This document shows, piece after piece, positions 25,591 through 33,781 of a stretch of 64,000 nucleotides of DNA; the stretch's first letter is position 1, and every line of letters begins with the position of its first letter. The notes beneath the pieces are model-generated. The model searched no databases, was not told the DNA's origin, and saw only the letters and a list, made by a program, of their open reading frames with translations. Source of the DNA: Paracoccus everestensis (lineage in GTDB: Bacteria; Pseudomonadota; Alphaproteobacteria; Rhodobacterales; Rhodobacteraceae). The translations under genes and the position numbers were made by a program. The DNA lies in assembly GCF_021491915.1 (NCBI RefSeq), contig NZ_CP090836.1, positions 2,218,501 to 2,282,500 of the forward strand, written 5' to 3'.

Positions 25591-26637
25591 ATGAAAGCAG
25601 CCGTCCGTTGCAACAGCCTGACCCTCGGCGGCGCAGGTGCGAATACCCTTGAACGGCAAGAGAAGCATGGCAAGCGACTGGACGGGACCAGCAAGCAGCG
25701 CCGTGTCCGGAATGCTGCACCCATCGTCTACCGGTCCCTCGATCTGCGCGCCGAATATGATCAGCACATGGAAGGCGTGAAGCAGAACGCGGGATGCAAG
25801 CGGCCCGTCCTGCACTTCATCATCAAGTTCCCCGCCGAACTGCTGGAAGATGGAGCGCCCGGACCCTATGGCATCCAGCCCGACCGGGACGCCCGCAAGA
25901 AGCTGATGGGCAGGCAGGCAGTCGACTTCGTGAACCGGACACATGGTGGGTCAGCCGTCTTCGCAGCGCGGGTCGACCGGGACGAGGCGGGGGAGGCTAT
26001 CGTGGATGTCTTCGCCGCCCCTCGATACACCAAGGCAACGAAGCGCAAGGAGGCCGTCTGGGCCAGCCCCACGAAGTTCGGGAAAGAACTGGCGCTCAAG
26101 CATCAGGAGGAAATATGGCGTCGGCATCCGAAAGCGACGGGGCACCTCACCGGGCCGCGCCATGTCGGCATCGCGCTACAGGCCGAGTTCGCCGCCTACT
26201 TCGAGGAGGTGAACGGCATCGCCCTGACGCCGCGCACCCTGAAAAACAGCCCTCGCCCGGACCGGCTGGAGACCGAGGCGTTCAAGGCCGTCGCCAACGC
26301 ACGTGATGCTGTCGCGCAGGACCGGCACGGCTTCCAGGAGCAGAAGCAGGCTCTGGAGGTTCGACTAGCGCGGCAGGTCGACAGGGTGGGCGCGATGACT
26401 GCTGCGGCCATTCAGGACCGCCAGGCAGCCGCTGTGCTGAGGCAAGAGGCCGACAAGGAGCATAGCACAGCAAAGGCGCTCAGAGAGCGGTTGGCGGCTC
26501 TTACAGGCCTTCTGGTGCGCTGGCTGCGGCGTGATAATCTGACAGCTGATGCACGACAGTCCGGCGTCCAGATTGGCGCTCAGGTTGTCGATGAACTTAG
26601 GGTTTCTGGGGAAGTAGAAACCGGTCCCAGAATGTGA
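25591..26637 (+). CDS. Mobilization/relaxase-like protein (tentative)
   Basis: 348 aa. Starts CNSLTLGGAGANTLERQEKH, with GKRLDGTSKQRRV, then CKRPVLHFIIKFP, THGGSAVFAARVDRDEAGEA and FGKELALKHQEEIWRRHP; the last 120 residues are a long coiled coil. The general plan (N-terminal mixed alpha/beta domain with a VDRDE segment, then coiled coil) resembles MobV/Pre-type mobilization proteins of alphaproteobacterial plasmids. The His-x-His metal site of active relaxases is not evident, so it may be degenerate or a different family. It sits alone with an inverted repeat upstream. Confidence 0.45.
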   Translation: MKAAVRCNSLTLGGAGANTLERQEKHGKRLDGTSKQRRVRNAAPIVYRSLDLRAEYDQHMEGVKQNAGCKRPVLHFIIKFPAELLEDGAPGPYGIQPDRDARKKLMGRQAVDFVNRTHGGSAVFAARVDRDEAGEAIVDVFAAPRYTKATKRKEAVWASPTKFGKELALKHQEEIWRRHPKATGHLTGPRHVGIALQAEFAAYFEEVNGIALTPRTLKNSPRPDRLETEAFKAVANARDAVAQDRHGFQEQKQALEVRLARQVDRVGAMTAAAIQDRQAAAVLRQEADKEHSTAKALRERLAALTGLLVRWLRRDNLTADARQSGVQIGAQVVDELRVSGEVETGPRM

Positions 26638-26726
26638 AGCACGGCAACCGTCGAGGCTTTGCCATACCTTTCGCTCGCTTTTCGGGGTCCTCACGTCACT
26701 GAAATAGCGTGGCAGAAGTCCAAGCT

Positions 26727-27779
26727 CTAAATGTCGCAATGGTTCGCGGCAAAAATAAGGTTCTTCCGGCTCCCCGCCAGGCTCCCTGTGGCCCATATTG
26801 GGTCGTAGGGAGGGACGACCGCGAATGAGAGCTCGAAGTTCTGCACGTTGGTCAGCCAAGGTATTACATGGGCCTTCGGAATTTCTATCGTAAGTCCCGT
26901 CACGAGGGGGTCTATCTGACTTACATTAGGCTTTACCTGCTCTATCGTGAACGTGTCGGTTTTAAGGGACGCAGACGCTATGGCGCTGCTGATAACCTCC
27001 TCTGGACCGGTAAGTTCGGCCAAGAGAAACAGGCGCCCCGGCATTTTCTCGCGACAATACATGCTGATCTGAAGTTCCCGCTCGTCATCCCTGGCGGGAC
27101 GCACGAATGCTCGCCAGCCATTTCCCCAAAAGTCTAGGCGCCAGGAGCTTTGTCCTTCCGGGATGTTCCCGGTAATCATGCCGATAGCGCGTGGTTCACT
27201 CTTTTCGAACCCTGAGTCCTCGCTGCCAGGGTAATGGGAAATGCCCCAACCATCGATATCCTCACGCGAGAACCAGAGAATATCAGCGGCAGGAACATAC
27301 GTCAGGAAGGCCGCCACTGATCCGTGAGATACGCCATGCCGGAATGCGTGCTGGCTGATGATTTCATTGCAGTCAGCATCCTCCACACCGCCATAGGAGC
27401 ACGAGTGCTGCCCGAACCGCCCGAAGGCTTCCATTGTTCGATACCGGCCCGCAATGAAGACGATTGACGCACAGGCTGAGGCGCATGCTGCCCCATCAGG
27501 TATGACTGTGTGAAAGGGCCTGTCGTCTAAAGCCGTGGACAACTTCAACGCTTCTAAAACCGAACCGCCAGGACTGTCCAAGAGCAAAATAGGCAAGCCG
27601 TGCGCTGCGGGTTCAGTCTTGTCCGCGACAGCTACAAACTTGTCGGTGGTCCCAGTGTCTATCTGCCCCGTCATCTGCAGGACCGTTTTCCCGCGCCACT
27701 CGATTAGTTCGAAATCGGCCGCCCTCGCTGCCATTGGGAGAGAGGCAGCAAGCGTTGCACATAGGATGAATTTTAGCAT
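26727..27779 (-). CDS. Exported ClpP/crotonase-like serine peptidase homologue
   Basis: 350 aa. Signal peptide MLKFILCATLAASLPMAARA. The N-terminal 180 residues match the periplasmic ClpP-like family (COG3904-type): LLLDSPGGSVLEALKL, then DGAACASACASIVFIAG (putative nucleophile Ser 101) and a His in FGQHSC. Extra Cys pairs probably form disulfides. The last 150 residues are a separate unassigned beta-rich domain. Base composition is AT-richer than the core. The following gap to the trypsin-like gene (27780-27968) shows only a start-less 37-codon frame that may be decayed coding sequence. Confidence 0.75.
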   Translation of the reverse strand: MLKFILCATLAASLPMAARAADFELIEWRGKTVLQMTGQIDTGTTDKFVAVADKTEPAAHGLPILLLDSPGGSVLEALKLSTALDDRPFHTVIPDGAACASACASIVFIAGRYRTMEAFGRFGQHSCSYGGVEDADCNEIISQHAFRHGVSHGSVAAFLTYVPAADILWFSREDIDGWGISHYPGSEDSGFEKSEPRAIGMITGNIPEGQSSWRLDFWGNGWRAFVRPARDDERELQISMYCREKMPGRLFLLAELTGPEEVISSAIASASLKTDTFTIEQVKPNVSQIDPLVTGLTIEIPKAHVIPWLTNVQNFELSFAVVPPYDPIWATGSLAGSRKNLIFAANHCDI

Positions 27780-27968
27780 TTACAATGCCCTCGATGCTGC
27801 ACCCGGCTCTGTATCGACCTGCCCATCATCCGGCATCCACTCCGGCGCCAGCCATGCGGCTTGCGAAATTGGCTTCCCAAAACATGCATTCGCTCCTAAT
27901 CAGGTGGGTCTATTAGAGCTTATGAAGTTCTCTAGGGCATTATGCAGGATGCAGAGCAAGCATGGCGC

Positions 27969-29501
27969 CTACTTTGGCGTTGCGTAACATTCCACCAGTC
28001 GCGTCACCTGCTCCAGTTGCCGGGCGGTCTCTAGAGGATCCAGCGGCTCAGCCGTATCTTCTGCAACTGTGGGCTCGACACCGTTCTGGAACAGAAACAG
28101 CTTCGCAATCTCCCCTCGGATCGCAAAATTCACGTTCTGAGGGATGTCGCCAGTCGCCTCCGCCACCAACTTCGCATCCAGCTTCGATACGACCACGCCG
28201 ACGACGCGCCCGGATGAGTCCACAGCAGGACCACCCGAATTGCCCGGCTGAACCGGCGCAGAAATCTGCATCGTCGTGGCATCACCTGCCAGCCCCTTGA
28301 GTCCGGTCACGCTGCCACGCGTCACGTTCAGGCCGGACAAGAGGCCGCTGAGGGGATAACCGGCGATGGTAATGTCTGCGTTCAGGGACGCCGGGCGGGG
28401 CGAGAACGCTGCGACTTCAGATGTCGAAGGTTCACCTTTTAGCAGCGCTAGGTCGAAGCTGTCATCGACTGAGAGAACCCCGACCACCTGGCCTGCAATC
28501 TGCAGGCTCTCGCAACCCTCCACGACATGGGCATTGGTCAGCAGATGACCTTCCTTTGAAACAACGAAGCCCGTGCCATTGCCGGTCCTAGCTGGCTGGA
28601 CGGGAGCAGTGATTGCCGGCGGCTGAGGTGCTGCGGCTGGCTGTTGTAGGACCGGTAGAGCCGGGGGAGGCGCGAGCGGTGTGGTCATGCCCTCTTCCAT
28701 GGCTAAAGCATCGCCCTGGGCGCCTAACTTGTCATTCTCGATCTCTTTCAGGATGGTCGCCATTGATCCAATCCCGGCGACAATTTTCCCATTCGGGGGC
28801 AGTTGGAAAGGCGCAGAGGAGCCCTTGGCTATGCTGCCAGAAACTGCATTCAGGAGGTGGCGGTCCCCGGCTAGGGCTGAAAGAACGATAGTAGACCAGC
28901 CGTTGCGGCGTAAATCAGATCGCACATACAGCAGGGTTCCTTCGGGCTGTTCAACCGATGTGATCTGCACGGCGTCACGGCGAAGCGTATATGGCGTCGA
29001 GATGGCCAAAGCGGACCCTAGTGCATAGTTATGAACCTGGGTGACTTGGGGGTGAGCCCCGATGGTTAGGGAGTAGCGCAGAGAGCTGGCTGCGTGGGCG
29101 TAGTTCAGGAACGTGTCACTGTTTGGCTGGGCCTGCATCTGGGCTGCAGGAACAGCGAAGGACATGTCCATGGGTGCGAAATAGCGCTGCTCCCAGCCTT
29201 GGGCCTCGAAACGCTCAAGGCCGCCGGTCGCCAGCAGGACAACCTCCCAGTTCTCAATGGGTAGGTCAAGGTCGTTCCGGACCGCCCACTCTTCCAGGCT
29301 GCGCTGGCTCCCCTTCCCCCAGGCGCCATCCATTAGAGCGGTGTAGGCCCCTTCGAAGGCCAGACTTAGCTGGAGAAATCGCTTTTCATCATAGCTAAGG
29401 TCGCTGGCGTCGAACTCAGCCCACATCTCCTCAACCGTGAACGATTGAACCGGCGACGCAGCAATGCCGATTGCGAAGCTAATGGTGGCTATCTTGCGCA
29501 T
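27969..29501 (-). CDS. Exported trypsin-like serine protease with PG-binding-like N-terminus
   Basis: 510 aa. Signal peptide MRKIATISFAIGIAASPVQS. Residues 40-75 (GAYTALMDGAWGKGSQRSLE) resemble a peptidoglycan-binding repeat. A middle domain (100-250), a Pro/Ala/Gln-rich linker (275-305) and a C-terminal S1C protease domain follow. Catalytic triad: His 325 in LTNAHVVEGC, Asp 350 in DDSFDLALLKG and Ser 422 in QPGNSGGPA. No PDZ domain is present, unlike DegP. Probably a wall-associated periplasmic protease. ATG 29501 is chosen because it begins the signal peptide. It lies upstream of, and in line with, the ClpP-like gene. Confidence 0.85.
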   Translation of the reverse strand: MRKIATISFAIGIAASPVQSFTVEEMWAEFDASDLSYDEKRFLQLSLAFEGAYTALMDGAWGKGSQRSLEEWAVRNDLDLPIENWEVVLLATGGLERFEAQGWEQRYFAPMDMSFAVPAAQMQAQPNSDTFLNYAHAASSLRYSLTIGAHPQVTQVHNYALGSALAISTPYTLRRDAVQITSVEQPEGTLLYVRSDLRRNGWSTIVLSALAGDRHLLNAVSGSIAKGSSAPFQLPPNGKIVAGIGSMATILKEIENDKLGAQGDALAMEEGMTTPLAPPPALPVLQQPAAAPQPPAITAPVQPARTGNGTGFVVSKEGHLLTNAHVVEGCESLQIAGQVVGVLSVDDSFDLALLKGEPSTSEVAAFSPRPASLNADITIAGYPLSGLLSGLNVTRGSVTGLKGLAGDATTMQISAPVQPGNSGGPAVDSSGRVVGVVVSKLDAKLVAEATGDIPQNVNFAIRGEIAKLFLFQNGVEPTVAEDTAEPLDPLETARQLEQVTRLVECYATPK

Positions 29502-29606
29502 GCAAACCCGGCGGATGGCTTTTCCTATACTGCATTCTCGATCAGGTCGTGCTGGCCTGTCAAAGATATGCGGAAGTGAAGTGAAGAGAATTTTTCCGAT
29601 CTGCTG

Positions 29607-30004
29607 ATGCTGGATGCACGGGACGTTCGGATTGCCGCCCGCGTTCGGCGCCATGGCTACGCTGGGCGATATCCTTACGACTTCACCATCCGGTCACGCC
29701 TGCCTTCGGGCAATCAAACCGAACTGGCCAAGATTGTGGACGGCGAAGGGGACTGGATGTTCTACGGGCACGCGAACCAGGCGGAAACAGGGTCGACCTG
29801 TGGTGGCTGCTCGACCTACGAGCCTTCCGCGCCGGGTTGATCCGCCAAGCGTCGAACGGCTTCCCCATATCGTCAGGCGACCGCCGCAACCAGGACGGCA
29901 CCTGCTTCAAGTGGTTCGACATCAGATCCTTCCCGGACGACCCACCGCTGGTGCTGGCGACATCCGGACTGCGCCCGGTGCTCATGTCAGCTCGAGCCTG
30001 CTGA
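29607..30004 (+). pseudogene. Frameshifted remnant of a phage/plasmid-type gene
   Basis: The first frame (29607 to about 29790) reads RDVRIAARVRRHGYAGRYPY, then TELAKIVDGEGDWMFYGHAN. The sense continues in another frame from about 29792, reading VDLWWLLDLRAFRAGLIRQ, then CFKWFDIRSFPDDPPLVLA, and stops at 30002-30004. The two halves join into one plausible protein of about 130 residues, a type I associate with plasmid and phage-like loci, so a single frameshift near 29785-29792 broke it. A MITE begins 34 bp after the stop. Confidence 0.65.
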
Positions 30005-30037
30005 TTTCCTTCCTCGGCCCAACCCTGAAAGGGGGTG

Positions 30038-30212
30038 ATACCAACGGCCTTAATCATTGACCGCCTTTGGGTGCTATTGAGTAAGCAATTGTTCGGACGC
30101 GTTTGGGATCGTCTGCGAAGGCGCTCTATGCGTCGCTGCATCGCTCGACGATGTATTCAGAGGCACTGAAAACCGAAATGGCGAGGCGGTCAATGGTTAA
30201 GGCCGCTGGTAT
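30038..30212. mobile_element. IS630-derived MITE, 175 bp
   Basis: Terminal inverted repeats of 28 nt (30038-30065 and 30185-30212, 26 of 28 matching) start ATACCAACGGCCTTAA and end at TA dinucleotides. The inside, about 30083-30186, is homologous to the transposase fragment at 21499-21796 but too short to encode a transposase. It is an internally deleted, non-autonomous relative of that IS. Confidence 0.85.
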
Positions 30213-30239
30213 GAGACAGCATCAATCCGGCCGACCGAA

Positions 30240-30263
30240 GCCCTCGCGAAAGCGAGGGCTTTT
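30240..30263 (+). terminator. Intrinsic terminator with GAAA loop
   Basis: GCCCTCGC (30240-30247) and GCGAGGGC (30252-30259) form a perfect 8-bp stem capped by GAAA and followed by TTTT. It closes transcripts coming through the pseudogene and MITE and insulates the next gene. Confidence 0.88.
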
Positions 30264-30388
30264 GCGTTCAGTTAGCTTGCCATTGCTGACGAGCCCTCCC
30301 CGGAACCGAACATCAGCTGCGAGATTTATCTCAATGATCCGGCATTTGGCCTTACGGTGCCTCTGCCATGCTTCAGTAGGAGGGCACG

Positions 30389-31411
30389 ATGGTGCGAAGC
30401 TTTTGTTTCTCTGCCGTTATAGCAAGTGTATTTTCTATATCAGGCCCTTCGGCTTACGCTGACGAGAAGCTAGGGGACATAATTGGCACCATTGCAAGAA
30501 CCGTCCTGGAACAACAGCAAGCCGCGCAGGAGCAGGCACTCTGGGCGGGGGTGGTTGAGAACGGATCGGCCGCTGCCTATCGGCAATACCTGGACGCCTA
30601 TCCGCAAGGTCCAAATGCACGAAATGCCCGAGACCATTTAACCAAACTGGGTGCAGCCACCACGGCGACGAACGGTGCCGCTCAGGCTGAGGCCGCGCTT
30701 GGTCTGAGACAGTCCGACCGTGTGGCCATCCAGCGGCGGCTTGCTGCGCTTGGTTTCTACAAGTCCGGCATCGACGGTGCTTTCGGCGCGGGAACACGGC
30801 GCGCAGTTGCGGCGTGGCAGGAGTCCAGAACGCTCCCACGCACCGGATACCTGAACGCCGAACAGCTGCGATTGCTGCTTGGCCGTGCTGCGACAGCACC
30901 GGCTTCCACACCACCTTTGGCGGACAATCCTGTCACTTCGGCCGCACAAACAGAACTCAACCTGGGCCTGACCCGACCTCAGCGGGTGCAGATACAACGC
31001 GACCTTATTGCCTTGGGGTATGATAGCAAGGGGGCAGACGGCTTGTTTGGCGCTGGCACCCGTGAGGCAATCAGAGCCTGGCAACGCAATACGGGTCAGC
31101 GCGCAACAGGATACATGTCGGCGGCGCAGGTAGGCGCGCTGCACTCTGACGCCGAAGTTCGCGGTTCAGAGGCGACAGGAGGCCGAGCGGCAGCCATTGA
31201 TGAGGATTTGCTAGGGCTGACCCGGAGCGAACGTGCCGAAATCCAGCAGCGTCTTATCGGTCTGGGCTACCTGAAAGGGCGAGCTGATGGTGTTTTCGGG
31301 GCATCGACGCGAAATGCCCTCATCCGCTGGCAGGGTGACAATGGCTTGAAAGAGAGCGGATATCTCACGGCAGAACAGGTAAGAACACTTCGGGCGCAGG
31401 CCCGCCGCTAG
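30389..31411 (+). CDS. Secreted protein with three peptidoglycan-binding domains
   Basis: 340 aa. Signal peptide MVRSFCFSAVIASVFSISGPSAYA, then the same N-terminal module as the core gene at 2621 (DEKLGDIIGTIARTVLEQQQ; YRQYLDAYPQGPNARNARD). Three PG_binding_1 domains follow near residues 108-165, 190-245 and 275-335 (ADGLFGAGTREAIRAWQ and ADGVFGASTRNALIRWQ). No hydrolase domain. A strong AGGAGGG lies 8 nt before the ATG. It is an island-borne paralogue of a chromosomal gene about 15 kb outside the element. Confidence 0.87.
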   Translation: MVRSFCFSAVIASVFSISGPSAYADEKLGDIIGTIARTVLEQQQAAQEQALWAGVVENGSAAAYRQYLDAYPQGPNARNARDHLTKLGAATTATNGAAQAEAALGLRQSDRVAIQRRLAALGFYKSGIDGAFGAGTRRAVAAWQESRTLPRTGYLNAEQLRLLLGRAATAPASTPPLADNPVTSAAQTELNLGLTRPQRVQIQRDLIALGYDSKGADGLFGAGTREAIRAWQRNTGQRATGYMSAAQVGALHSDAEVRGSEATGGRAAAIDEDLLGLTRSERAEIQQRLIGLGYLKGRADGVFGASTRNALIRWQGDNGLKESGYLTAEQVRTLRAQARR

Positions 31412-31513
31412 CAGAGGTTGGCATGCGGCGCAGTCACAGTTGCGCCGCGAGATGCCAGAATGCAGAGCCGAGCGGGCGGTTGGGCTAGGATTAACGCCGA
31501 AAAGGAGACCATA

Positions 31514-31801
31514 ATGAAACACGCGCTAATCGGACTACTCATCCTCGGTGGTTGCGGAACTCCTCCAGTATCCGACTTCGGCACCGCAGACGAACACATC
31601 TACAACGGGAGTAACTGGTATATTGCAGACAGAAAGGGCCAATTGGAGGTCGCATTGATGTCTGACGGAGATGTGGATCTTGTCAGTGAGTATAGGGATG
31701 CTGCACGAGACTACCTGCGCCCGCGTCAGCAAAGCTGTTCGGTTGGGACCGGAAGGCCAGGCGGGGAAAAGCGGTATGTTTTCGATTACTCCTGCCGCTG
31801 A
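31514..31801 (+). CDS. Small lipoprotein
   Basis: 95 aa. Lipoprotein signal MKHALIGLLILGGCGTPPVS with lipobox LGGC (acylated Cys 14). The mature part is short and polar with two further Cys (QQSCSVG and the final DYSCR) likely to form a disulfide. AAAGGAG sits 7 nt before the ATG. No family recognised. It follows the peptidoglycan-binding gene by 102 bp and may be co-transcribed with it. Confidence 0.7.
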   Translation: MKHALIGLLILGGCGTPPVSDFGTADEHIYNGSNWYIADRKGQLEVALMSDGDVDLVSEYRDAARDYLRPRQQSCSVGTGRPGGEKRYVFDYSCR

Positions 31802-31837
31802 GGTGCTGCTGGAAGCGGCAGGCAGGATGCGGCAGGC

Positions 31838-31990
31838 ATGAACTACCCGGATCAGGACGAATGGGAAATTGCGACCAAAGTTATTCTAGACCTCCTGCGG
31901 CTCCAAGCCGCGCATACGGGTGCAATTGCCTTCCCCCCATCGCCTGAGGGCTGGGAGGCACGAACGGGACCGGCAAGGCTACTTCCCTAA
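31838..31990 (+). CDS. Small ORF, 50 aa
   Basis: Encodes MNYPDQDEWEIATKVILDLL followed by RLQAAHTGAIAFPPSP and a short end. The amphipathic first half and acidic start look protein-like, but the ribosome binding site is poor. It may be a 3'-truncated gene, since the hairpin-rich non-coding region begins right after it. Confidence 0.35.
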   Translation: MNYPDQDEWEIATKVILDLLRLQAAHTGAIAFPPSPEGWEARTGPARLLP

Positions 31991-32053
31991 CCGGAACGAT
32001 GCGCCCTCTCGCCCGTTCGCCTACGTGAGGGCCAAACGCACATCCTTCATGGG

Positions 32054-32599
32054 AGGCCCTTGCCCTCGGCACGGTCGTAAGGGCCTTTCCATTCCCGCCC
32101 GCGAGTTCCGCGACCAGGCGGGCTTTTTGCTGCATGCCTGGAACATTGCCCATAATCGCGTGTTGACCCGCACTCCCTGTTGGACTCATGCCCCGCCCCA
32201 AACGGCGGGGCCTTTTCATCCGCTAGACAGACTCACCGGCGACGTGCCATCGTTGACGGGTCGGCCCATTCCGACAGGCCCCGCGTGTCCCGCATTCCAT
32301 ATGGCGGGGCCGCCTTCACAACCATCAGCTAATCCCGCCCGCCAGTCCCACGACTTGACAGACGCTTTGCTGTGCTCGACCATTCGCCCTATCCGCATCT
32401 CGCGCGAATGGGCTTACTCCAAGCTATAACCCGCTCACGGATACAGCCCCAATGAGGGCCTTGGCGCCGTCACACGCCTAGGCTCCTCTTTGGAACTGTC
32501 TTTGCGCGCCTAATGGTTTTAACGCTACCGCTTGCCCCACTCCTCGACGATGGGGCTGTGGCATTGAGTATTGCCCCGCCCAAACCAGGCGGGGCTTTT
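32054..32599. repeat. Cluster of GC-rich terminator-like hairpins
   Basis: Within 31991-32675 (685 bp without a gene) at least six hairpins recur: AGGCCCTT stem 32054-32086; CCCGCC stem 32094-32122 followed by TTTTT; GCCCCGCC/GGCGGGGC 32190-32211 with TTTT; GGCCCCGC stem 32277-32311; GCCCCA stem 32534-32556; GCCCCGCC/GGCGGGGC 32573-32595 with TTTT. Those at 32190 and 32573 share the same 8-bp stem and flanking CAT triplets. Each looks like a terminator, yet no genes lie between them. Confidence 0.6.
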
Positions 32600-32675
32600 G
32601 CATATCTATCGGAGCCGCACTTCACCTTTTCTTAGTCCGATCAAGGTAAACCGATGGAAGGCAAGGGAGGCCCTG

Positions 32676-32924
32676 ATGAGCTATCGTGTAACTTCGTATG
32701 AAGCCCTGCAAACCAACCTGTCGGCAGCCGGAACCACGCTGATGCTCTGCCGCGCGAACATCGGCCGCATTGGTTTGTCGGAGGAGCAGAAGGCAGACAC
32801 GTTGTGGCGGATCGAACGTCAAATGGCCGAGTTGGAAGGCATGCGCCTTGAGATGACCCGCCCGGCAACCCACAAGCGGTCCGCTCCGACAACGAGGAAG
32901 CCCCACCTCCGCTCTATGGACTGA
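32676..32924 (+). CDS. Hypothetical protein, 82 aa
   Basis: MSYRVTSYEALQTNLSAAGT at the start, then a helical region EEQKADTLWRIERQMAELEG, with a basic tail. GGGAGG lies 5 nt before the ATG 32676. It is probably a small cytosolic helical protein of unknown function. The preceding hairpin (32573-32599) isolates it from upstream transcription. Confidence 0.55.
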   Translation: MSYRVTSYEALQTNLSAAGTTLMLCRANIGRIGLSEEQKADTLWRIERQMAELEGMRLEMTRPATHKRSAPTTRKPHLRSMD

Positions 32925-32979
32925 TCCTGTCTGACGTTCTGCCTGCTTCTCTCGTCCTTTCAGCGCCTGCCCATCGACA

Positions 32980-33005
32980 ATCGCGGAAATCGCGGAAATC
33001 GCAAC
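32980..33005. repeat. Second AAATCGC iteron cluster
   Basis: Three adjacent direct repeats, AATCGCGG, AAATCGCGG and AAATCGCAA (32980-32987, 32988-32996, 32997-33005). The same 7-mer builds the inverted repeat at 21065-21140. Two separated clusters recall the ori and crr sites of P4. Confidence 0.45.
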
Positions 33006-33076
33006 GCCTCGGGGTGCGCTTGCGATGATCTGGTGGCAAAGAGGGAGCAGTTCGGACAGAGGTCACGTCAACTGCA

Positions 33077-33781
33077 ATGTGGTACAAGGCAATCAAGATA
33101 GCAAAACTTCTGGCCTGCCTGACGCTGGGCCTGTCCACTGTCGCCGCTGTTGCCTCCACCCAGGCTAGCGCCAGCACTTTGGTATCTGGGTCCGCGACTG
33201 TCGTGGATGGCGACACAATCAAGCTGGGCCCTCTCTCCATCCGCATTCACGGCATCGACGCCCCGGAGCAGGGCCAGACCTGTCAGCAGCGCAATGGGCG
33301 CGTGTGGGACTGTGGAAGCGCGGCAACAGCAGCCATGGCTGATATTGTCAAAGGGCAGGCGCTGGAGTGCGAGCCTTTCGATACTGATGCCTACGGGCGG
33401 ATCATCGCGCGCTGCCTTGCGGGCGACCGCGACCTTGGCGGCGAGATGGTTGCGCTGGGCTTGGCCTGGGCCTACCGCGAATATTCGGAGGACTATGCCG
33501 GGGTCGAAGCCGCCGCCCGCAGACAAGGTATCGGTATCTGGCAGGGCGCGGCACAAGCTCCTTGGGAATACCGCGCAAACCGCTGGGAGCGTGCTGTAGC
33601 CGCTGCGCCGGACGGATGTCCCATAAAGGGCAACATCACGGCCAAAGGTGAGCGCATCTATCACACGCCATGGTCATCGGCTTACGCCAGGACCCAAATT
33701 GATGAGGCCGAGGGGGAGCGGTGGTTCTGTAATGAAGCCGAGGCTGTAGCAGCCGGTTGGAGGGCAGCGCGGTCACGATAG
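33077..33781 (+). CDS. Exported thermonuclease-family (SNase-like) nuclease
   Basis: 234 aa. The N-terminus (about residues 1-32) is a long signal peptide with hydrophobic LLACLTLGLSTVAAVA. An SNase domain follows: VVDGDTIKLGPLSIRIHGID then APEQGQ and a later YGRIIARC supply the calcium-binding Asp and active-site Arg/Glu positions. It ends with an excalibur-like or unassigned GCPIKGNITAKGERIYHTP segment. Likely degrades extracellular or periplasmic nucleic acid. The 264-bp gap that follows holds no supported gene. Confidence 0.87.
   Translation: MWYKAIKIAKLLACLTLGLSTVAAVASTQASASTLVSGSATVVDGDTIKLGPLSIRIHGIDAPEQGQTCQQRNGRVWDCGSAATAAMADIVKGQALECEPFDTDAYGRIIARCLAGDRDLGGEMVALGLAWAYREYSEDYAGVEAAARRQGIGIWQGAAQAPWEYRANRWERAVAAAPDGCPIKGNITAKGERIYHTPWSSAYARTQIDEAEGERWFCNEAEAVAAGWRAARSR

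Noticed and set aside
27780..27968. Minus-strand 37-codon frame reading CFGKPISQAAWLAPEW
   Set aside because: It looks protein-like but has no start codon and a stop just upstream; too little to call a pseudogene.
31991..32675. CRISPR array or integron attC sites
   Set aside because: The hairpins are not regularly spaced, have no identical repeats with unique spacers, and lack core-site consensus.
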